Origin: Mytilus edulis
Lineage: Eukaryota; Mollusca; Bivalvia; Mytilida; Mytilidae
Length of the DNA stretch: 64,000 nucleotides
Assembly: GCF_963676685.1 (NCBI RefSeq)
Contig: NC_092354.1
Coordinates: 37,232,193 to 37,296,192, forward strand
Reading direction: 5' to 3'
Part shown: positions 22,122 through 34,934 of the stretch, piece by piece
Position numbering within the stretch: position 1 is the stretch's first letter
Layout: the number at the start of each line of letters is the position of its first letter
The notes under the pieces: generated by a model
What the model saw: the letters and a program-made list of their open reading frames with translations, nothing else
Databases searched by the model: none
Told to the model about the DNA's origin: nothing
Made by a program: the position numbers and the translations under genes

Positions 22122-22125
22122 ATAG

Positions 22126-22353
22126 ATTCCATTAGAGCTGGAACCTTCAGAGGGTGCAGAAAACCCCTACAAGGGGTTGCGGCTGACCAATACAATTATG
22201 AGGCCTTGATCCATCAAAGAAAAGTTGTGGAGGGAGAAGGCCTCCATGACCAATGGTTTCTCTGTTGGGGACAAGATTGTGGTCAAGAATTTGAAGGTCA
22301 TGGAGTTTAGAGGGTCAATCTTCCTAAACTCAATGTCGGATACAAAGATAATG
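22126..22353 (+). CDS. OB-fold-like exon with an in-frame stop
   Basis: After a taaaatag acceptor, one frame reads PSEGAENPYKGLRLTNTIMR, meets TGA near 22208, and continues as MTNGFSVGDKIVVKNLKVME and FRGSIFLNSMSDTKI to a GTGAGC donor. The second part strongly resembles the end of an RPA70-type OB fold, with the pattern G-D-x-x-x-x-x-N-L-K-V-x-E-F-R-G-S-x-F-L-N-S. The TGA could be decay, a sequencing error or an intron edge. It is the best domain evidence in the 14.7-23.6 kb gene model. Confidence 0.5.
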
Positions 22354-22818
22354 GTGAGCTGGATTATTTTCAAGATCTTCATTCCTATGAAATATAAAAA
22401 CAACTTAAAAAGTTTTATCTTTTAAAATAACCATAACTTTCACTTTAAAATTTTACTAAAATTTGTCCGTTTATAAATTTATAAATTATTAAGAAACTAA
22501 GGTTTCAACTCCCTGAGGCAAAGTTGGCTTTAGATGAATTTGGCTATTTATTTTAGGTATTTTTGACATACAGCTCTTCAACGGTTTCGGTACTTATACA
22601 TCTTCGGATTTTAAATGTTTGGCTTTGAGCGTTCCTAATAAAGGTAAATCCAGAAAAACGCTTCGGACGCAAGAAATTAATAACGTGTTGTTTTCAATAT
22701 AAAACCAATTAAATATATTTAAAAAAAAAACAAATAAATATTAACTGATGTTTCATATGATAAATATGTCAAATATACTACTTGTATTGTACCACATGTT
22801 TAAAAATCCAATCTATTA

Positions 22819-23042
22819 AGGGACGACATCAAAAGATCAATGTAAGATAAAAAAAAACTTAATTCAAATAGTTTGGGGGTTGAACTGCTTCAAGATTTGG
22901 TTATCCGACATTGATTTTTACATATATCCATATGGGTCAATCAATTTTTCCCAAACTTAGTTAATAGGGGGATAGGGGGGTCAGTGAAAAAACTATTTGA
23001 ATTAAGTTTTTTATCCTCCATTGAACTTTTGATGTCGTCCCT
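22819..23042. mobile_element. MITE with long terminal inverted repeats
   Basis: It begins agggacgacatcaaaagatc and ends with the reverse complement gaacttttgatgtcgtccct. Inverted arms of about 54 bp include cttaattcaaatagttt on the left and aaactatttgaattaag on the right. It is 224 bp with no ORF. A partial copy lies at 21690-21752. Confidence 0.85.
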
Positions 23043-23292
23043 AATATATATACTAAAACACATTAATTTTTAGTAACAGTTGGAATTATTATACGCAATG
23101 TATACTGGATCTCTATTTTTAATTTTAAAGTAACTATTAAAAAAAAAAAGAAAAACAACCTCGAAGATCAAGACAGAAAAAATATTTTCCATTCAACTTG
23201 CAATTTTACAATTGTATAAAAGTTTATCTGCTGATACTTGTATAAACCACATACCATTGTTTTTTGTCAATCCAATTTAAATTATATTGCAG

Positions 23293-23572
23293 AATGACAG
23301 AGTTTGAAGAAACAATAGAGGGACTTATAATTGGTGCATCCTTCATTAGGTAATTAATACATTAAACCAAACCCTTTCATGTCTTTTAAGACTGAAACAG
23401 AAAATAAGAAATGGTGAAATGAACTTGGAAGCAAATATTTTGCAATGTACTGGACATCTAAATGAAGCTATGTACAAAAAAAAAAGAAAACATGCAAGAA
23501 GTCTTACTTTTTTTCAGTGAAGAACTGTCTATATATAAAGAGGACGTGGGGTGTTTTGCGAAACCCAAGATT
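23293..23572 (+). CDS. Two terminal exons of the possible OB-fold gene
   Basis: Exon 23293-23350 follows atattgcag and ends at GTAATT; it encodes TEFEETIEGLIIGASFI. The next exon starts near 23516 after ttttttcag and joins in phase, encoding EELSIYKEDVGCFAKPKI and ending in tandem stops (TGATGA) near 23568. The long plus-strand frame from 23517 in another register is a shadow. This looks like the natural C-terminus of the gene. Its link to the OB-fold exons rests on strand and spacing only. Confidence 0.45.
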
Positions 23573-24230
23573 TGATGAGAAACATCTTCCCAACCTTTTT
23601 GTTTGGACAATCAGATGTACCGTTAACAACGGGGAACTGACCTACAATGTGGGGCAAAATTGGTTTGCTCGTAAGTCTTACATATTAAGGTTGTACTATC
23701 CACATTTTAGTTCCTTAGAATTTTTAAAAAAGGAAGGTCTCAGATTCATACAAGAAATAAATCTGAAGTTGACAAAGTTTTGTAAGTTTTCAAAAGACAC
23801 AAGTTAACATAGTGTCTGATAACACAGATAATGAGGCCCTAGTGTGGTGTCAGCAGTGTCAACATTGACCTTCAATGGGTTACTTTTATAAACTGTTACT
23901 TGGATAGAGGGTTGTTTATTGGCACTCTAAACCACATCTTTCTATATTTATTGAACATGAATGACATACTCCTATTTATGAATGAAAGTTACAATATTAC
24001 AGGTGGATTTTCTATTAAATTTTCACATGTTAAGCAATGAGTCAACACAAGGGTACATAATCCTTAAGGTTAGTGATCATTTATGTGGCCTGTAAATTAC
24101 GAAATTCTCATACTGCAATAATATTAAAACAGCCAAGATAATGAAAAATAGAAATAGACCATTAGGTACATTTATCACAGGAAAAATTTGTGAAAAGTAT
24201 AATATTATTTTTAAATTATTGCAATATGTA
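23573..24230. other. Non-coding stretch
   Basis: No gene is seen. This is probably 3' flank of the preceding exon. Confidence 0.35.
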
Positions 24231-24682
24231 GAAACAAGAATGTGTCCATAGTACACGGATGCCCCATTCGCACTATAACTTTCCATGTTCAGTGGACCGT
24301 GAAATTGGGGCCAATACTTTAATTTGGAATTAAATTCAGAAAGATCATATCATAGGGAACATGCATACAAAATTTCAAGTTGATTGAACTTTAACTTCAT
24401 CAAAAACTACCTTGACCAAAAACTTGAACCTGAGCTTCGCACTATCATTTTCTATGTTCAGTGGACCATGAAATTGGGGTCAAAACTACAATTTGGCATT
24501 AAATTAGAAAGATCATATCATGGGGAACATTTGTAGTAAGTTTCAAGTTGATTGAAATTCAACTTCATCAAAAACTACCTTGACTAAAAACTTTAACCGG
24601 AGCAAACTTTAACCTGAGCAGGATGAACGGAGGCACAGACCAGAAAACATAATGCCCCTCTACTATCGTAGGTGGGGCATAA
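24231..24682 (-). repeat. Dispersed repeat with GGGGCAT hairpin head, near full length
   Basis: This is the reverse of the repeat at 6250. It ends with cataatgcccctctactatc and gtaggtggggcata and starts with aacaagaatgtgtccatag. A 170-bp internal segment is duplicated (gtggaccgtgaaattgggg at 24293 and gtggaccatgaaattgggg at 24462). Confidence 0.75.
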
Positions 24683-27264
24683 AAAAACATGGAGAAAATA
24701 AACCCAAGGTTAAAGTAGAAATTCCATACAGTTTAATACAGGGTATTCTCTCCTTCTATGTCCAGCTACCGTTTATTATTTACAAAAAGTCCAATAAAAC
24801 AACATTTAAATTCCAAACACCACGTGCGAAGCCACTCAAGTCGAGCACACCTTCTTGAATAGGTCCAGATATACATTTCTTTAAACCAATAAATTTGTTT
24901 TAAGAAAATCATTGCTAACACTGTATGCAATAAGCCTATATATATCGCGCATCGCATAGCCTTACATGAGAGTACAAGGCGAAGGTTTGGGTTTTCTATT
25001 ACACTACCATATCTGGCATTGAATCAACACAAGGGTACATGAGATTAAGACATTCAACTAACAAGTGATAGTTCACAATTGACATATCTATACAACTAAC
25101 AAGCTGACCATGTGAAAACAACAAACGAATAACAACAGTGGTTTTCATAGAATTTAACAGACACATTTGATTAATAAACATGCTCCTATTTCAAGGTTAT
25201 GTGTAAAAAGTGAAATTTTCAACCACTACAATGCTGTAGGTTTTCGAAATTAAAGAACCGGTTTTATGATTCGGAATCTTGAATAACATACAATTTTATG
25301 TGGTCACGAATTTTAATATCTTGTTAAGTTTCTGCTCTTACAACTGTTAAATGTCCATGCAAAACTCATCTCCTATTGAAAGTAAATTCATTGGTATAAT
25401 TGTACTCTGAAGAGTATCTGGCTTACCGTCATAAATGACAGATCAGTTTTCAGTGAAAGGAAAATCGTAAAAATACTGAACTCAGAGGAAAATAAAATCG
25501 GAAAGTCCCTAAGGCAGCAACCATTTGATTTTCTCGTGCAAAATGGTCTAAATACAAGTTTTTAGTCATGAATGAACATGATGAAGGTTTTAGCAAAAAA
25601 AAGTAAAAGTTTGATAGATCTGAAAAAATTTAACATAATAAAGTCATCAATATCTATTTTAACTAAATATTAAACAATTTTGCAGCATCAGAAATTTTTT
25701 GGATAAAAACAAGCATTCTGTGAGTAATACATGACAATACGTAGTCCCCAACCCGTTACAAATTCATTGTAATGGAACATAATTTTAACTTGATCTATAA
25801 TTTGTCATGGTGTAAACTACATAAAAATATCGAGACAAAATCTTCAAGCAAAACAAAAAAAAACTTGTTGAATTCTGACTATCTAAGCGAATTTCCTGTG
25901 TCCAAAGACCACAACTCTGCACACAAATATCAGACTGGAACAAAACTGAATCATTAAATACCAAAGAAAAGGAAAAACATTCAAAATGTCATTTTGTCTT
26001 TAAAAAAATGAGTTATTTCCGTTTGAACAGAAATCTTCTAATGAATAAGTATTTCATCAAAAATTTAATTCTAGAGAAAGGGCTTCAACTGAACAAAGAG
26101 AAAAGCTTAAAGCGTGAATAATGAATTCGACCTGTAACTTGTCATGATAAATCAATAAACCAAATATCAAATCAAAATCTACAAGCACAAAAAGTCTTGA
26201 TATGCCGAAATGACAGATAGACAGACTGACAGACCGACAAACGCAGTGCAAACCTAAGTCCACTTAGACGTTGGCCGTTAGGGGACTTAAAATCAAAATC
26301 TCAAAGTATCAACAAACAGGAAAGAGATGTTCTTTGGAAAGGAACATTCAAGATAATTTTGGAAAAGCTTTCGATTTTTGAAGAAGTAGGGTCACCTCAA
26401 ATGTCTTTCTTTTATCTTTATTTAATCTGAGATATAAATCAAAAACTTTTATATGGCACATTATATATGCACATATAAACTTTTTTCGTAGATGAAAAAA
26501 AATGGCCACATTTTTTACATACGCTCTAATAGACACAGATTTCGAATCTAGACACTCAATCAGTGATTGCCCCTATACTTGGTTGCATTCCAATCAAAAG
26601 TTTCAAAGAGGAAGATTTTTTGAAGTACAAGTATGTTCACAACTCTGTTTCATATAACAAGCTTTTTAATAGACTGTCATCAATTGAAAGTATGTGAAAA
26701 GCAGGTGCTCCGCAGAGCGCAGCTTTATACAACCGCAGTGGTTGAACCCTGAACAGTTGGGGCAAACTAAAGTTGATCACAATGTTCAAGCTTGATGCTG
26801 TCTGAATTTGGATTGTGATTACATTTTTGACAAAATAAAGGTTTTTGTTACAAAATAAATGTGGTCAAAGATCAACAAATATATATCACAATACTGTGCA
26901 ATTGAAGATTACTTCTTGAAAATTTTCTAAATTTGAAATTTGAAAAATTTTGAATTTTTTTTTTTTTTTTATCTTAACTCCTAAATACCCAAAGATTTTG
27001 AAAATATATATAATGTTGCCCAGTTATAACTACCAATTTGGACGAAATTTGGGATTTTGCATGGTTTTATGGCAGACTGGCTCTTAAGAAATAAGGAATA
27101 AATAATAAATATTTGTTTATATTCCCCAAGTGCCTGTGGTTAATTCCTGATATTTGTGTAGTTACATGGTACCAGGATTGTCATGTGCATATACTTAATG
27201 ATAGTTTATAACTATTTTTGGCATTATATACGTCAAGTGACGGGGATTCACTAATGAGCAGACA
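24683..27264. other. Long stretch without recognisable genes
   Basis: It is AT-rich with many stops in all frames. Only short, compositionally biased frames occur. A poly-T tract lies at 26957-26972. I see nothing to annotate. Confidence 0.45.
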
Positions 27265-27540
27265 TTAAATCCCAACTTTACTGCTGATTAGTCGTCCTTT
27301 TGACATTTTTATATAAACTAGAACGGTGGTTAAAAAACTACCACATCGAGAACACTGATAGCTATCAGGATCGTTGTGCACCTTCAAATGTTCCTTCAGG
27401 TAGCGTTGACATTTGAACTGTTTGGCACATGTATCACAGGACAAAGGTTTGCCTTGTTTTCCACAGTGCTTCACATGTCGGCGAAGAATGGCTTGAAATG
27501 GGTATCATTTATCGCGTTTTGAGCATTCATAGGGCTTATT
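27265..27540 (-). pseudogene. C2H2 zinc-finger remnant
   Basis: The minus strand encodes one complete C2H2 finger (CDTCAKQFKCQRYLKEHLKV then H, spacing C-x2-C-x12-H-x3-H) and the start of the next (YQCSRCGS). Upstream, a degenerate finger reads YECSKRDK, a stop, then YPFQAILRRHVKHC, with the second Cys replaced by Arg. DNA-binding transcription-factor type fingers of this kind are common in multi-copy mollusc genes and elements. The stop inside the array and the lost Cys indicate a decayed copy, or a short remnant read by chance up to its stop at 27265. Confidence 0.65.
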
Positions 27541-27891
27541 ATTTTCATGTTTGTGTCTATGGCCATCATAGTCATTTTTGTAGTTAAATCCGAGGTCATG
27601 TGTGTCAAAGGTAAGTGTTTTGCATGTTAAAATGTTGGCATGTTTTATAAAAGGGGGATTTTCTTTTATGTTTTTAAGGAAGGGGTGTAAAACAATATAG
27701 TGAAATATGATTGGGGATCAAGATCTTTTTTGGTGCTTCATTTCAGAATGACCAGCCCAACCCTCCCAGGTAAATACTGATAAGTCCCCAAGTCAGATAC
27801 AATTCGATGCAAGTGTCATCTCCCTTCTTGCACTTAACAGAAAATAAATGGAGTAAACAAGATGTGTTTTTAAATTCATTAACAGATGAAT

Positions 27892-28233
27892 TTAAGATGA
27901 TATTTTCTTTTTCAAGAGAGACAATACGAGCAGCAAGTTTGTCATTGTAGGTTTAAGTATGGTAGTGATAGTATCTTGCAACATTTTGAAATTGTTGTTT
28001 GCTTCTATAGATTGATTGTAATAATGCTCCATCAATTGAAATTTCGATTTGAATAAATCAGATTGCTGCGTACAAATTTTGTCAAGCGTACAAATTTTGT
28101 CAAGCGCCAATGTTAAACTGGCCTCCATCCTACTAAACATCTGGTCGGGTTGAAAATGTGCAACATTCATATCGGACTGACTTATATCGTTTGTTTCATG
28201 CACCTGACCTGATTTGTCTTTGGAAACTGTCAT
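27892..28233 (-). CDS. Unrecognised 113-residue protein
   Basis: From ATG (MTVSKDKSGQVHETND) the frame runs uninterrupted to its stop at 27892. The sequence is polar at first, then helical (FSRMEASLTLALDKICT and QSIEANNNFKMLQDTITTIL), and could form a coiled coil. The word DKICT is duplicated by a short tandem repeat near 28065-28100. It lies 350 bp upstream of the zinc-finger remnant on the same strand, so both may come from one lost multi-copy gene. No family is recognised. Confidence 0.4.
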   Translation of the reverse strand: MTVSKDKSGQVHETNDISQSDMNVAHFQPDQMFSRMEASLTLALDKICTLDKICTQQSDLFKSKFQLMEHYYNQSIEANNNFKMLQDTITTILKPTMTNLLLVLSLLKKKISS

Positions 28234-29509
28234 GTTGTTATATGATGCTAAATCTTTGTTATTATTTCAATCAATGCTGATATTTGTTTAATATTTGTTT
28301 GTTCACTTAAGTTAGTTGCACTTCCATTCTGGGTTGTGTTTATTTTACATGACCCAGATTCGTTATTTCAAAGTAATATTTTTCCATGGACACAATTTCA
28401 TATGAAAATATTTCCTTAGGTGTGAAAAAGTGTCCATATATTAACCTGTCCCGGGGTATTTTATCTCTGTATAGTGTGTTCACCAGGACAGTTTTTGATA
28501 TGATTAAAGTAATAAATGATATATATTGCCTTGTAGACTATACGTATTGTAACCTTTTATACATTTTCACTTTGACAAAGAGTTCGTTCATTGGTACTCC
28601 TACCATCCTTATCTTCTGATTTATAGTTTTATATGTACATGTAAATATATATAATGATTTAAGTTCGAACAAGTAACAGATACCTTTTAGTAATATTTTT
28701 ATAAGGACATCATATTTCATACCGGTAACTGTTAATATATAAAACAGAGAATAAATATTTATACAACCAAACTCTGGTTGACTTTATTTAACGAAACAAA
28801 ATGAATGTCAGTACACAGTCCATCGTGTTTCTAAGAATTGAGTGATCCAATGTTGTTGGAACTTTAACATAATGAGGACCCCCATTTGAAGTTGTGCATC
28901 TGACTCTTGAATATTGTTAAATGGCCGCCGTTTCCATGAAAACTGCTAAAAAGTGAATTTTTTTCAAAATTCTAAATCTTTCATTATAATACCTAGCTGG
29001 ATGAAACTTTATGGAAATGTTCCTTTGTATGTCTAGTTGTCAAGACAATATTAAATCATTTAATATAATAAAATAAAATGCATCTTTTTGTTGACTCTCT
29101 ACTGCTAAGCTTGTATTGGTTCCTAACGGTTCTTTATGAAGTGCATTGAAAATCCTTTCAACCCAATTATAGCATTTCAGAACACAAACTTACAGAGACA
29201 AAATCGTAATTATGGTGATTTCTGTTCTTTCTATAATGAAAAAAAACCATCGCAAGTTATAGGATTGCTAACTGTTGTGTTTGTATTTCAAACCAAAATT
29301 TATCATAACTAAATAAGAAAGGTGTGATATCCATTGAACACTTAGACACTACTATCACCCTCCTGACATGAGCCGAAAACAAAAAAATCATTATCATAAA
29401 CATTCGTATTCACTTCATGGAACCCGGAGCTTTCCTTGTTTTTCTCTGATCTTCCCCATTCTCTCTGAAAAGGCTATTTGTCTTGTTCGACCCCTATATG
29501 GTTTCTGAT
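28234..29509. other. Non-coding stretch
   Basis: No feature is supported. The frames present (28386-28619 and others) are AT-driven. Confidence 0.4.
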
Positions 29510-29690
29510 AGAATACTTATAGGCATAGATCTCATTAACCTTATTTGGAATTTCGGATTCTCAATGCACCTCAACTTTGTACTTGTTTGGCTTTATAAAT
29601 ATTTTGTTATGGGCGTCAATGATGAGTCTTATGTAGACGAAACGCGCGTCTAGCGTACTAAATTATAATTCTGGTACAAATGATAAATAT
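29510..29690 (-). repeat. Dispersed acgcgcg repeat
   Basis: The words ctttataaatattttgttat, atgatgagtcttatgtag, gaaacgcgcgtct and ttataattctggtac match 5560-5815 in the same orientation. Confidence 0.7.
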
Positions 29691-31291
29691 TATAGAATTT
29701 TTATTCATTGTTACTATTCATTTTGAGAAAAAGATGCAACAACCTCCACGACCCTTGTTCATTATGAATCCTTAAGTACATGATGAAACAATACAGATGG
29801 ATGCGCTCCTAACCTGTACAGCAAGTAAACTTGATAACCAGGCATTTGGACTGGTCAAAGTTAACCTGTGACCGGATTTAGGACTCCTCTGACCAGTCCT
29901 AGGACCAAAATCTAGTTAAACTATTCATACCGGAAATGTTGGAGTTAGTAGTAGTCGATATATGTTTCTGGACAACTCCTAAAGCGAACAATAGTCCTAT
30001 TATTTTGGTCCCGTTTTAAACTTAATTTAAGCACAACACTATATGCACCTGTAGGGGTACCATTTGTCTCTCCTAGTCGCAATTATTTCTCTAAAAAAAT
30101 GTCCTACATAAAGCCTTTCAACTGTTATAATACAGATATCACAGGTGGAGTGCTTGGGGATCACTTTGTCTAGTTTTACTATTATCTTGAAACTGAAATT
30201 GCAAGAGAGAAACGTTAATGAGGCTTTAGCATGCAAATTCCTGTTCATAGATTTAAATCAGATCATCATATTTCATTTATGATATACTAAAATGAATGCC
30301 TCATACTGACTTGAAGATGAAGGACAACAATAACAACTTTCAATATTTGGGTTTTACCATGTATGCTACAACTAAAAATTAGAAAGCTTCAGGCAGTATA
30401 GTAAATTATTCTCTTCGTAACAACTGACAAACCTTGACAAAAAAATGTTTTCATTGCAATCTGTTTGGTTTTCTGTAAAGTTGCAAAGTATTAACCAACA
30501 CCAAGTGGATATTTGAGAGATTTGGAAATCATTTTCAGTTATTGAAACATGTTATCTATCCTCCCGGTATTTATACCTGGTTTACATTTCTAAAAATAAC
30601 CTGGTTTGGGAAATCCCCAAATATGAGTAATGCATTCTGTGCAAAAAAAAAACAATGATTTATTGTTATAAATATTTGGCATCTTCTTTTTATATATAAA
30701 AAATAATAAAAAAATGTATTTATTTCAATTTACCATAAATCTTTATAATTCATATACCGCAGAAAATAAAATTATAGATAAAAAAAGAGAGGATGTATGT
30801 ACTAGTTGTATCAGCTTTTCTGGTATATTTTAGACAAGTCACAATGTTATTACATGAACTAACCACAGAGATGACTTCCAAAGACTGCTGAGGATCATAT
30901 AACCCAGTTCCGAAATAAGCAGTTATGGCTTAAGGGGATTTTTTAATATAAAATTGCTAGATGACGTATGCTTGATAGCTGAAATGACCTGTATCCACCA
31001 ACGTTCAAATACAGTTGGTGAAAGCAATTATTAGTACCTTCAACAATGAAAAAACAACTATATTGTAAAGTCGGCTTTGAAAGCCTCAATGTGAAAAAAA
31101 ACAATATATGTCTGTTTTTATGTTAGATTTGAAAAATTTATTAATCATATTATATATTTACCTGTATGATTATAATATATTTTTGTGGGCAGAGTCAACA
31201 AAATGAAACTTTCTGTTGCACCCTTCTTTCCCTTTTCAGTATTGACATTCAATTTTATTAATTTCCTCATTTGTAGAAAAAACGTAGTTGA
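29691..31291. other. Non-coding stretch with a small repeat scrap
   Basis: No gene is seen. Bases 31010-31100 resemble part of the tatgattgccaatgag repeat (ccttcaacaatgaaaaaac). Confidence 0.4.
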
Positions 31292-31298
31292 TTGCCAG

Positions 31299-31861
31299 TT
31301 TTTAAAGTAAACCAAAACAACACAGAGAAGGAAGGTAGTTTTTATTATTTCGATGTGGAAAACATTGTCAACAGAATTATATCCTCTGAATCATCACTTT
31401 CAACGATGACATTTGTGCCGATTAGTCCATTTAATGGAGAAATGTCTGAAGTTTGTCATTCCCAACTTTATAAACAGTCGCAGCTATTCAGTGTAATACA
31501 ATCACTTACAACAGGTTCTATAATCTACAGGATAAACGACTTTATTAAATTTTCAGCAGAAAGAAAAACACGCATTGGAAAGATTTATAGTTTTTGTTTT
31601 AATACTGGAAAGAATACTGTTATTGATGTAAAACTATATTTGAGGGGATTAGAAGTTAGGAGTCATTATTCCTATACCTCCATAACATCGAAAAAAGATC
31701 AGATTGTCCTGACAGATGTAATATATACTGTTGAAAAAGAACTTTTGATTAAAAAGATAACCTGTCCGCCAGAAATCAGTGTGATGTACTTTTTATTAAA
31801 ACATGAGTACATATGTTTCAAAATTTGTTTCCGTTGTAGAATTTTAGTTTGCCTAAACTAA
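31299..31861 (+). CDS. Unrecognised protein with a BAH-like pattern, single open exon
   Basis: A clean frame of about 187 codons follows a possible acceptor (gattgccag) and ends at TAA 31859-31861. There is no good ATG at its start, so it is probably the last exon of a longer gene. The middle reads GSIIYRINDFIKFSAERKTR, IGKIYSFCFN, KLYLRGLEV and IVLTDVIYTVEKELLIKKI. The order of a strand with DFI, then R-x-G-x-I, then K-L-Y-L-R, then L-T-D-x-x-Y-x-V is what I expect of a BAH-type chromatin fold or of the similar C-terminal domain of some transposon proteins. The call is a pattern judgement only. Confidence 0.45.
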
Positions 31862-33267
31862 ATGACTCTTGTACACAGCGCATATTACCACAAAACAATG
31901 ATCAAGTTAACATTTGGATGTGGTCTCTTTTAACTGTGCATGAATAAATAAAACTGCCCCTTTATAACGTTATATGCAAGTGGGGTATCATATTCTTATT
32001 TTGTTTGTTTATAAATGTTTGAGTCAAATCTTCAATTTGCTTTAATGTGTCATTACAGATAGACTTTGGAATGCTGTTTCTAATACAATTAGTGATAGTT
32101 AGTTGGTTATCAGGAACACAAATGTCATTGCGAAAATGTGACCCAAGAAAGGTTTCACAAAATTTATTATTTCACGTTCTTATGTTTACGATAAGCAATC
32201 ATAGGTGGTCTGGGAAATAAATTCTTAGCAGTTATATCATTTTCTATTAACTGCCAATGAGGATTTACGGCCTTGGTCAAAAATTACTTCTGCTCATCAT
32301 TTCTTGATTGTAACTCCTTAACAGCCTTTTTTCTTTTCGTATATATCTGGACTTTTAATTTTTTTCCCCATATTTTGAGGTTTTATTCTGAATAATACAC
32401 ACATTCTACTAAATCAAATGATAGATTCAACCCCCCTTTTTATAATTTACATTTTCTTTATAATTTTCTGTTAACGAATAACGAATTATATTTATTTAAC
32501 AAATCACAAAGTTGTAATAAACTATGATTTTTGTCCCACATTCAATGGTAGATATCCTTTTACTACTTCAAAATGATATAGAGATTGATGTTTACAAAAG
32601 ATTTGAAAACATATATATTAAATGATAAACAGCTTTTGATATCGTTTTTATTAATAATGCCGTCCATATATTTCTACAAAGTTCAATAGATTAATCAACC
32701 AATTGAAAGCTTTGTTTCAAATTGCATTAAGATTGATGTCCAAAATGGCGTATTGCAAGTCGACAAATGTTCTGAAACAGAGAAAATATGCAGAAATTAA
32801 CGAAATGTTATGATAAACATGATAAATGATATGATATATACACTTCCGGTTATAAAGGTAATTTATCCTGAGGTTTCTGCAAAAGAATAAGTAATGCCAC
32901 AACAAAAAACTTAAAGTAAAGACAAGCTTGCATTAAAAAAACCTACCACAACAGTTGACATAATGCGCTGTTCCACAAATGCTTGAAAAACAATGTACGA
33001 AGTTTTATACCCCAGTTTTCGCGGGTTTTTCGACCCCAGAAAAACGAGTTTATCCAACAAACCTGGGGTCACCCCATGTTTCATGACATGAGCTCAACCT
33101 GATAAATGCATAAATAACATAGCATTTTTTACGCATTCAGAGATGAATAATTTCCTTTCCGTCAATATCATTTACTTATGACGTTACAATCCTTCAAACG
33201 TCACCAACGTCGGAATGTCAACTAACGACGTCCTTCTCTACCATACAGTTTCTGTTCAAGGAACACG
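31862..33267. other. Non-coding stretch
   Basis: No gene is seen. A small inverted pair (accccagttttcgcggg ... aacctggggt) sits at 33009-33071. Confidence 0.4.
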
Positions 33268-33600
33268 ATGTCAAACAGCTCATATATTGGTGATGTGAGT
33301 CAAGCAAACTACACAAGCAAGAGCAGTTTAAAAAGGCATTTAAACCTTCACAATCAACATTCATTTGATTGCGATAAATGTAACGCAAAATTCACAAGAG
33401 CAGATAGCCTGCTCAATCATGACCGGCGGATTCATCGTAAAAAGAAAAGGAAGTCGCAGCAACCAACAATTTCGGTGGCAACTCCTAGTAGTACTGATTC
33501 TTCTCTGGACTTCATATTAGATGTTAATTTTGATTCCAGTACGGTCAAAATAGCTAATTCAGATGACATTAATTTTATTGACTACTTCTTCGAGACTTAG
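33268..33600 (+). CDS. Small C2H2 zinc-finger protein
   Basis: This is an intact 110-codon frame from ATG 33268 to TAG 33598-33600. A degenerate finger (YTSKSSLKRHLNLH) is followed by a full C2H2 finger (FDCDKCNAKFTRADSLLNHD, then RRIH) with spacing C-x2-C-x12-H-x4-H. A basic patch (KKKRKS) follows that could be a nuclear signal, then an acidic Ser/Asp-rich tail (SSLDFILDVNFDSS) of activator type. Intactness and the start context (acacgATG) suggest a real gene or a recent copy. Similar short fingers are multi-copy in bivalves and often sit beside mobile elements. Confidence 0.6.
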   Translation: MSNSSYIGDVSQANYTSKSSLKRHLNLHNQHSFDCDKCNAKFTRADSLLNHDRRIHRKKKRKSQQPTISVATPSSTDSSLDFILDVNFDSSTVKIANSDDINFIDYFFET

Positions 33601-33879
33601 AAAAAAACTATAAAAACTGTGCCGGGAAATCGGAATTAGTCATTAACTATGGCGACGATGGAATGCCCAACTTACCTAAAGAGGTTAGTTAGAAAGAACA
33701 CACACCACCGTGTGAACCTTACACACATAAGAGAAAGGAGGATACAATGGGCCATATAAAGGCAGCAATCTACGTATGTAGATATTTATATATATTTATA
33801 TTTATAAAGTTTGATGAATTAATGGTTTCTTCAAATACAATAATCCAAAAAGTGTCTAATTTAACTGACAATTATTTTG

Positions 33880-34900
33880 TTTGAAAATTAATAAAGCCAT
33901 GGTTGGTTCAAATTCACTTCTAATACAATTGTCAATACATATTAGAAAATTGTCTTTATCGAGTTAAGGTATCATCATATACAATTGACCAATTTAAGGT
34001 AACATTATATACAATTATATAGAAAATAATAACTTTACTGCAAAATGGGTAAAATTGTCAATACTCCAATGAATTATTAAAAATGGGTAAAATTTTTCTA
34101 AAAAATATATTATTAATAAAAATGAAGTTGGTTCAAGTTTACTTCAGATACAATTGTCAATACATATTAGAAAATTATCTTGATCAAATGACCGAATTAA
34201 GTTAACATCTAATACAATTATAAAAAAAGTTTCGAAATTTACTATAAAATGTAGAAAAATTACACATTATAGGAAATTATCTTGATCAAATAACCGAAAT
34301 AGGTAACATCTAATACAGTTATCAAAAAAGTTGTCAAATTTACAGTAAAATGTAGAAAACTCATTATTAAAACCGTTGCCAGGTTTGGTGTTACATTCTA
34401 TACAGCCATCCTTAGAATTTGGACGATTTAAGGTACTATCAGAATAAATTATAAAAAAGGGGTAAAATTTACTAAAAAAATATAATATTTTTAATAAAAA
34501 TTAATTTGGTTCAAGTTTACTTCAGACACAATTGTCAATACATATTAGAAAATTATCATGATCAAATGACGAATTAAGTTAACATCTAATACAATTATCA
34601 AAAAAGTTTTGAAATTTACCGTAAAATGTACAATAATCATTATTAAAACCATTGGCAGGTTTGGTGTAACATTCTTTACAACTATCTGTAGAATATGGTC
34701 AATATATTTTTGAATTATCAAAATGGGTAATATTTTCTAAAAAATATATTTTATAGAAATTAAGTTGGTTCATGTTTACTTCAGAAACAATTGTCAATAC
34801 ATATTAGAAAATTATCTTGATCAAATGACCGATTTAAGGTAACATCTAATTCAATTATCAAAACAGTTTTCAAATTAACAGTAAAATGTAGAAAAAATCA
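33880..34900 (+). repeat. Degenerate AT-rich array
   Basis: The phrase acaattgtcaatacatatta recurs near 33930, 34150, 34528 and 34786, with attatcttgatcaaatgac, taacatctaatacaattat and acagtaaaatgtagaaa in fixed order between. Spacings are irregular (about 220, 380 and 260 bp), so units have lost segments. An isolated copy is at 7381-7620. Confidence 0.75.
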
Positions 34901-34934
34901 TTACTAAAACCATGACAGCATTTTGTCCAATCAA

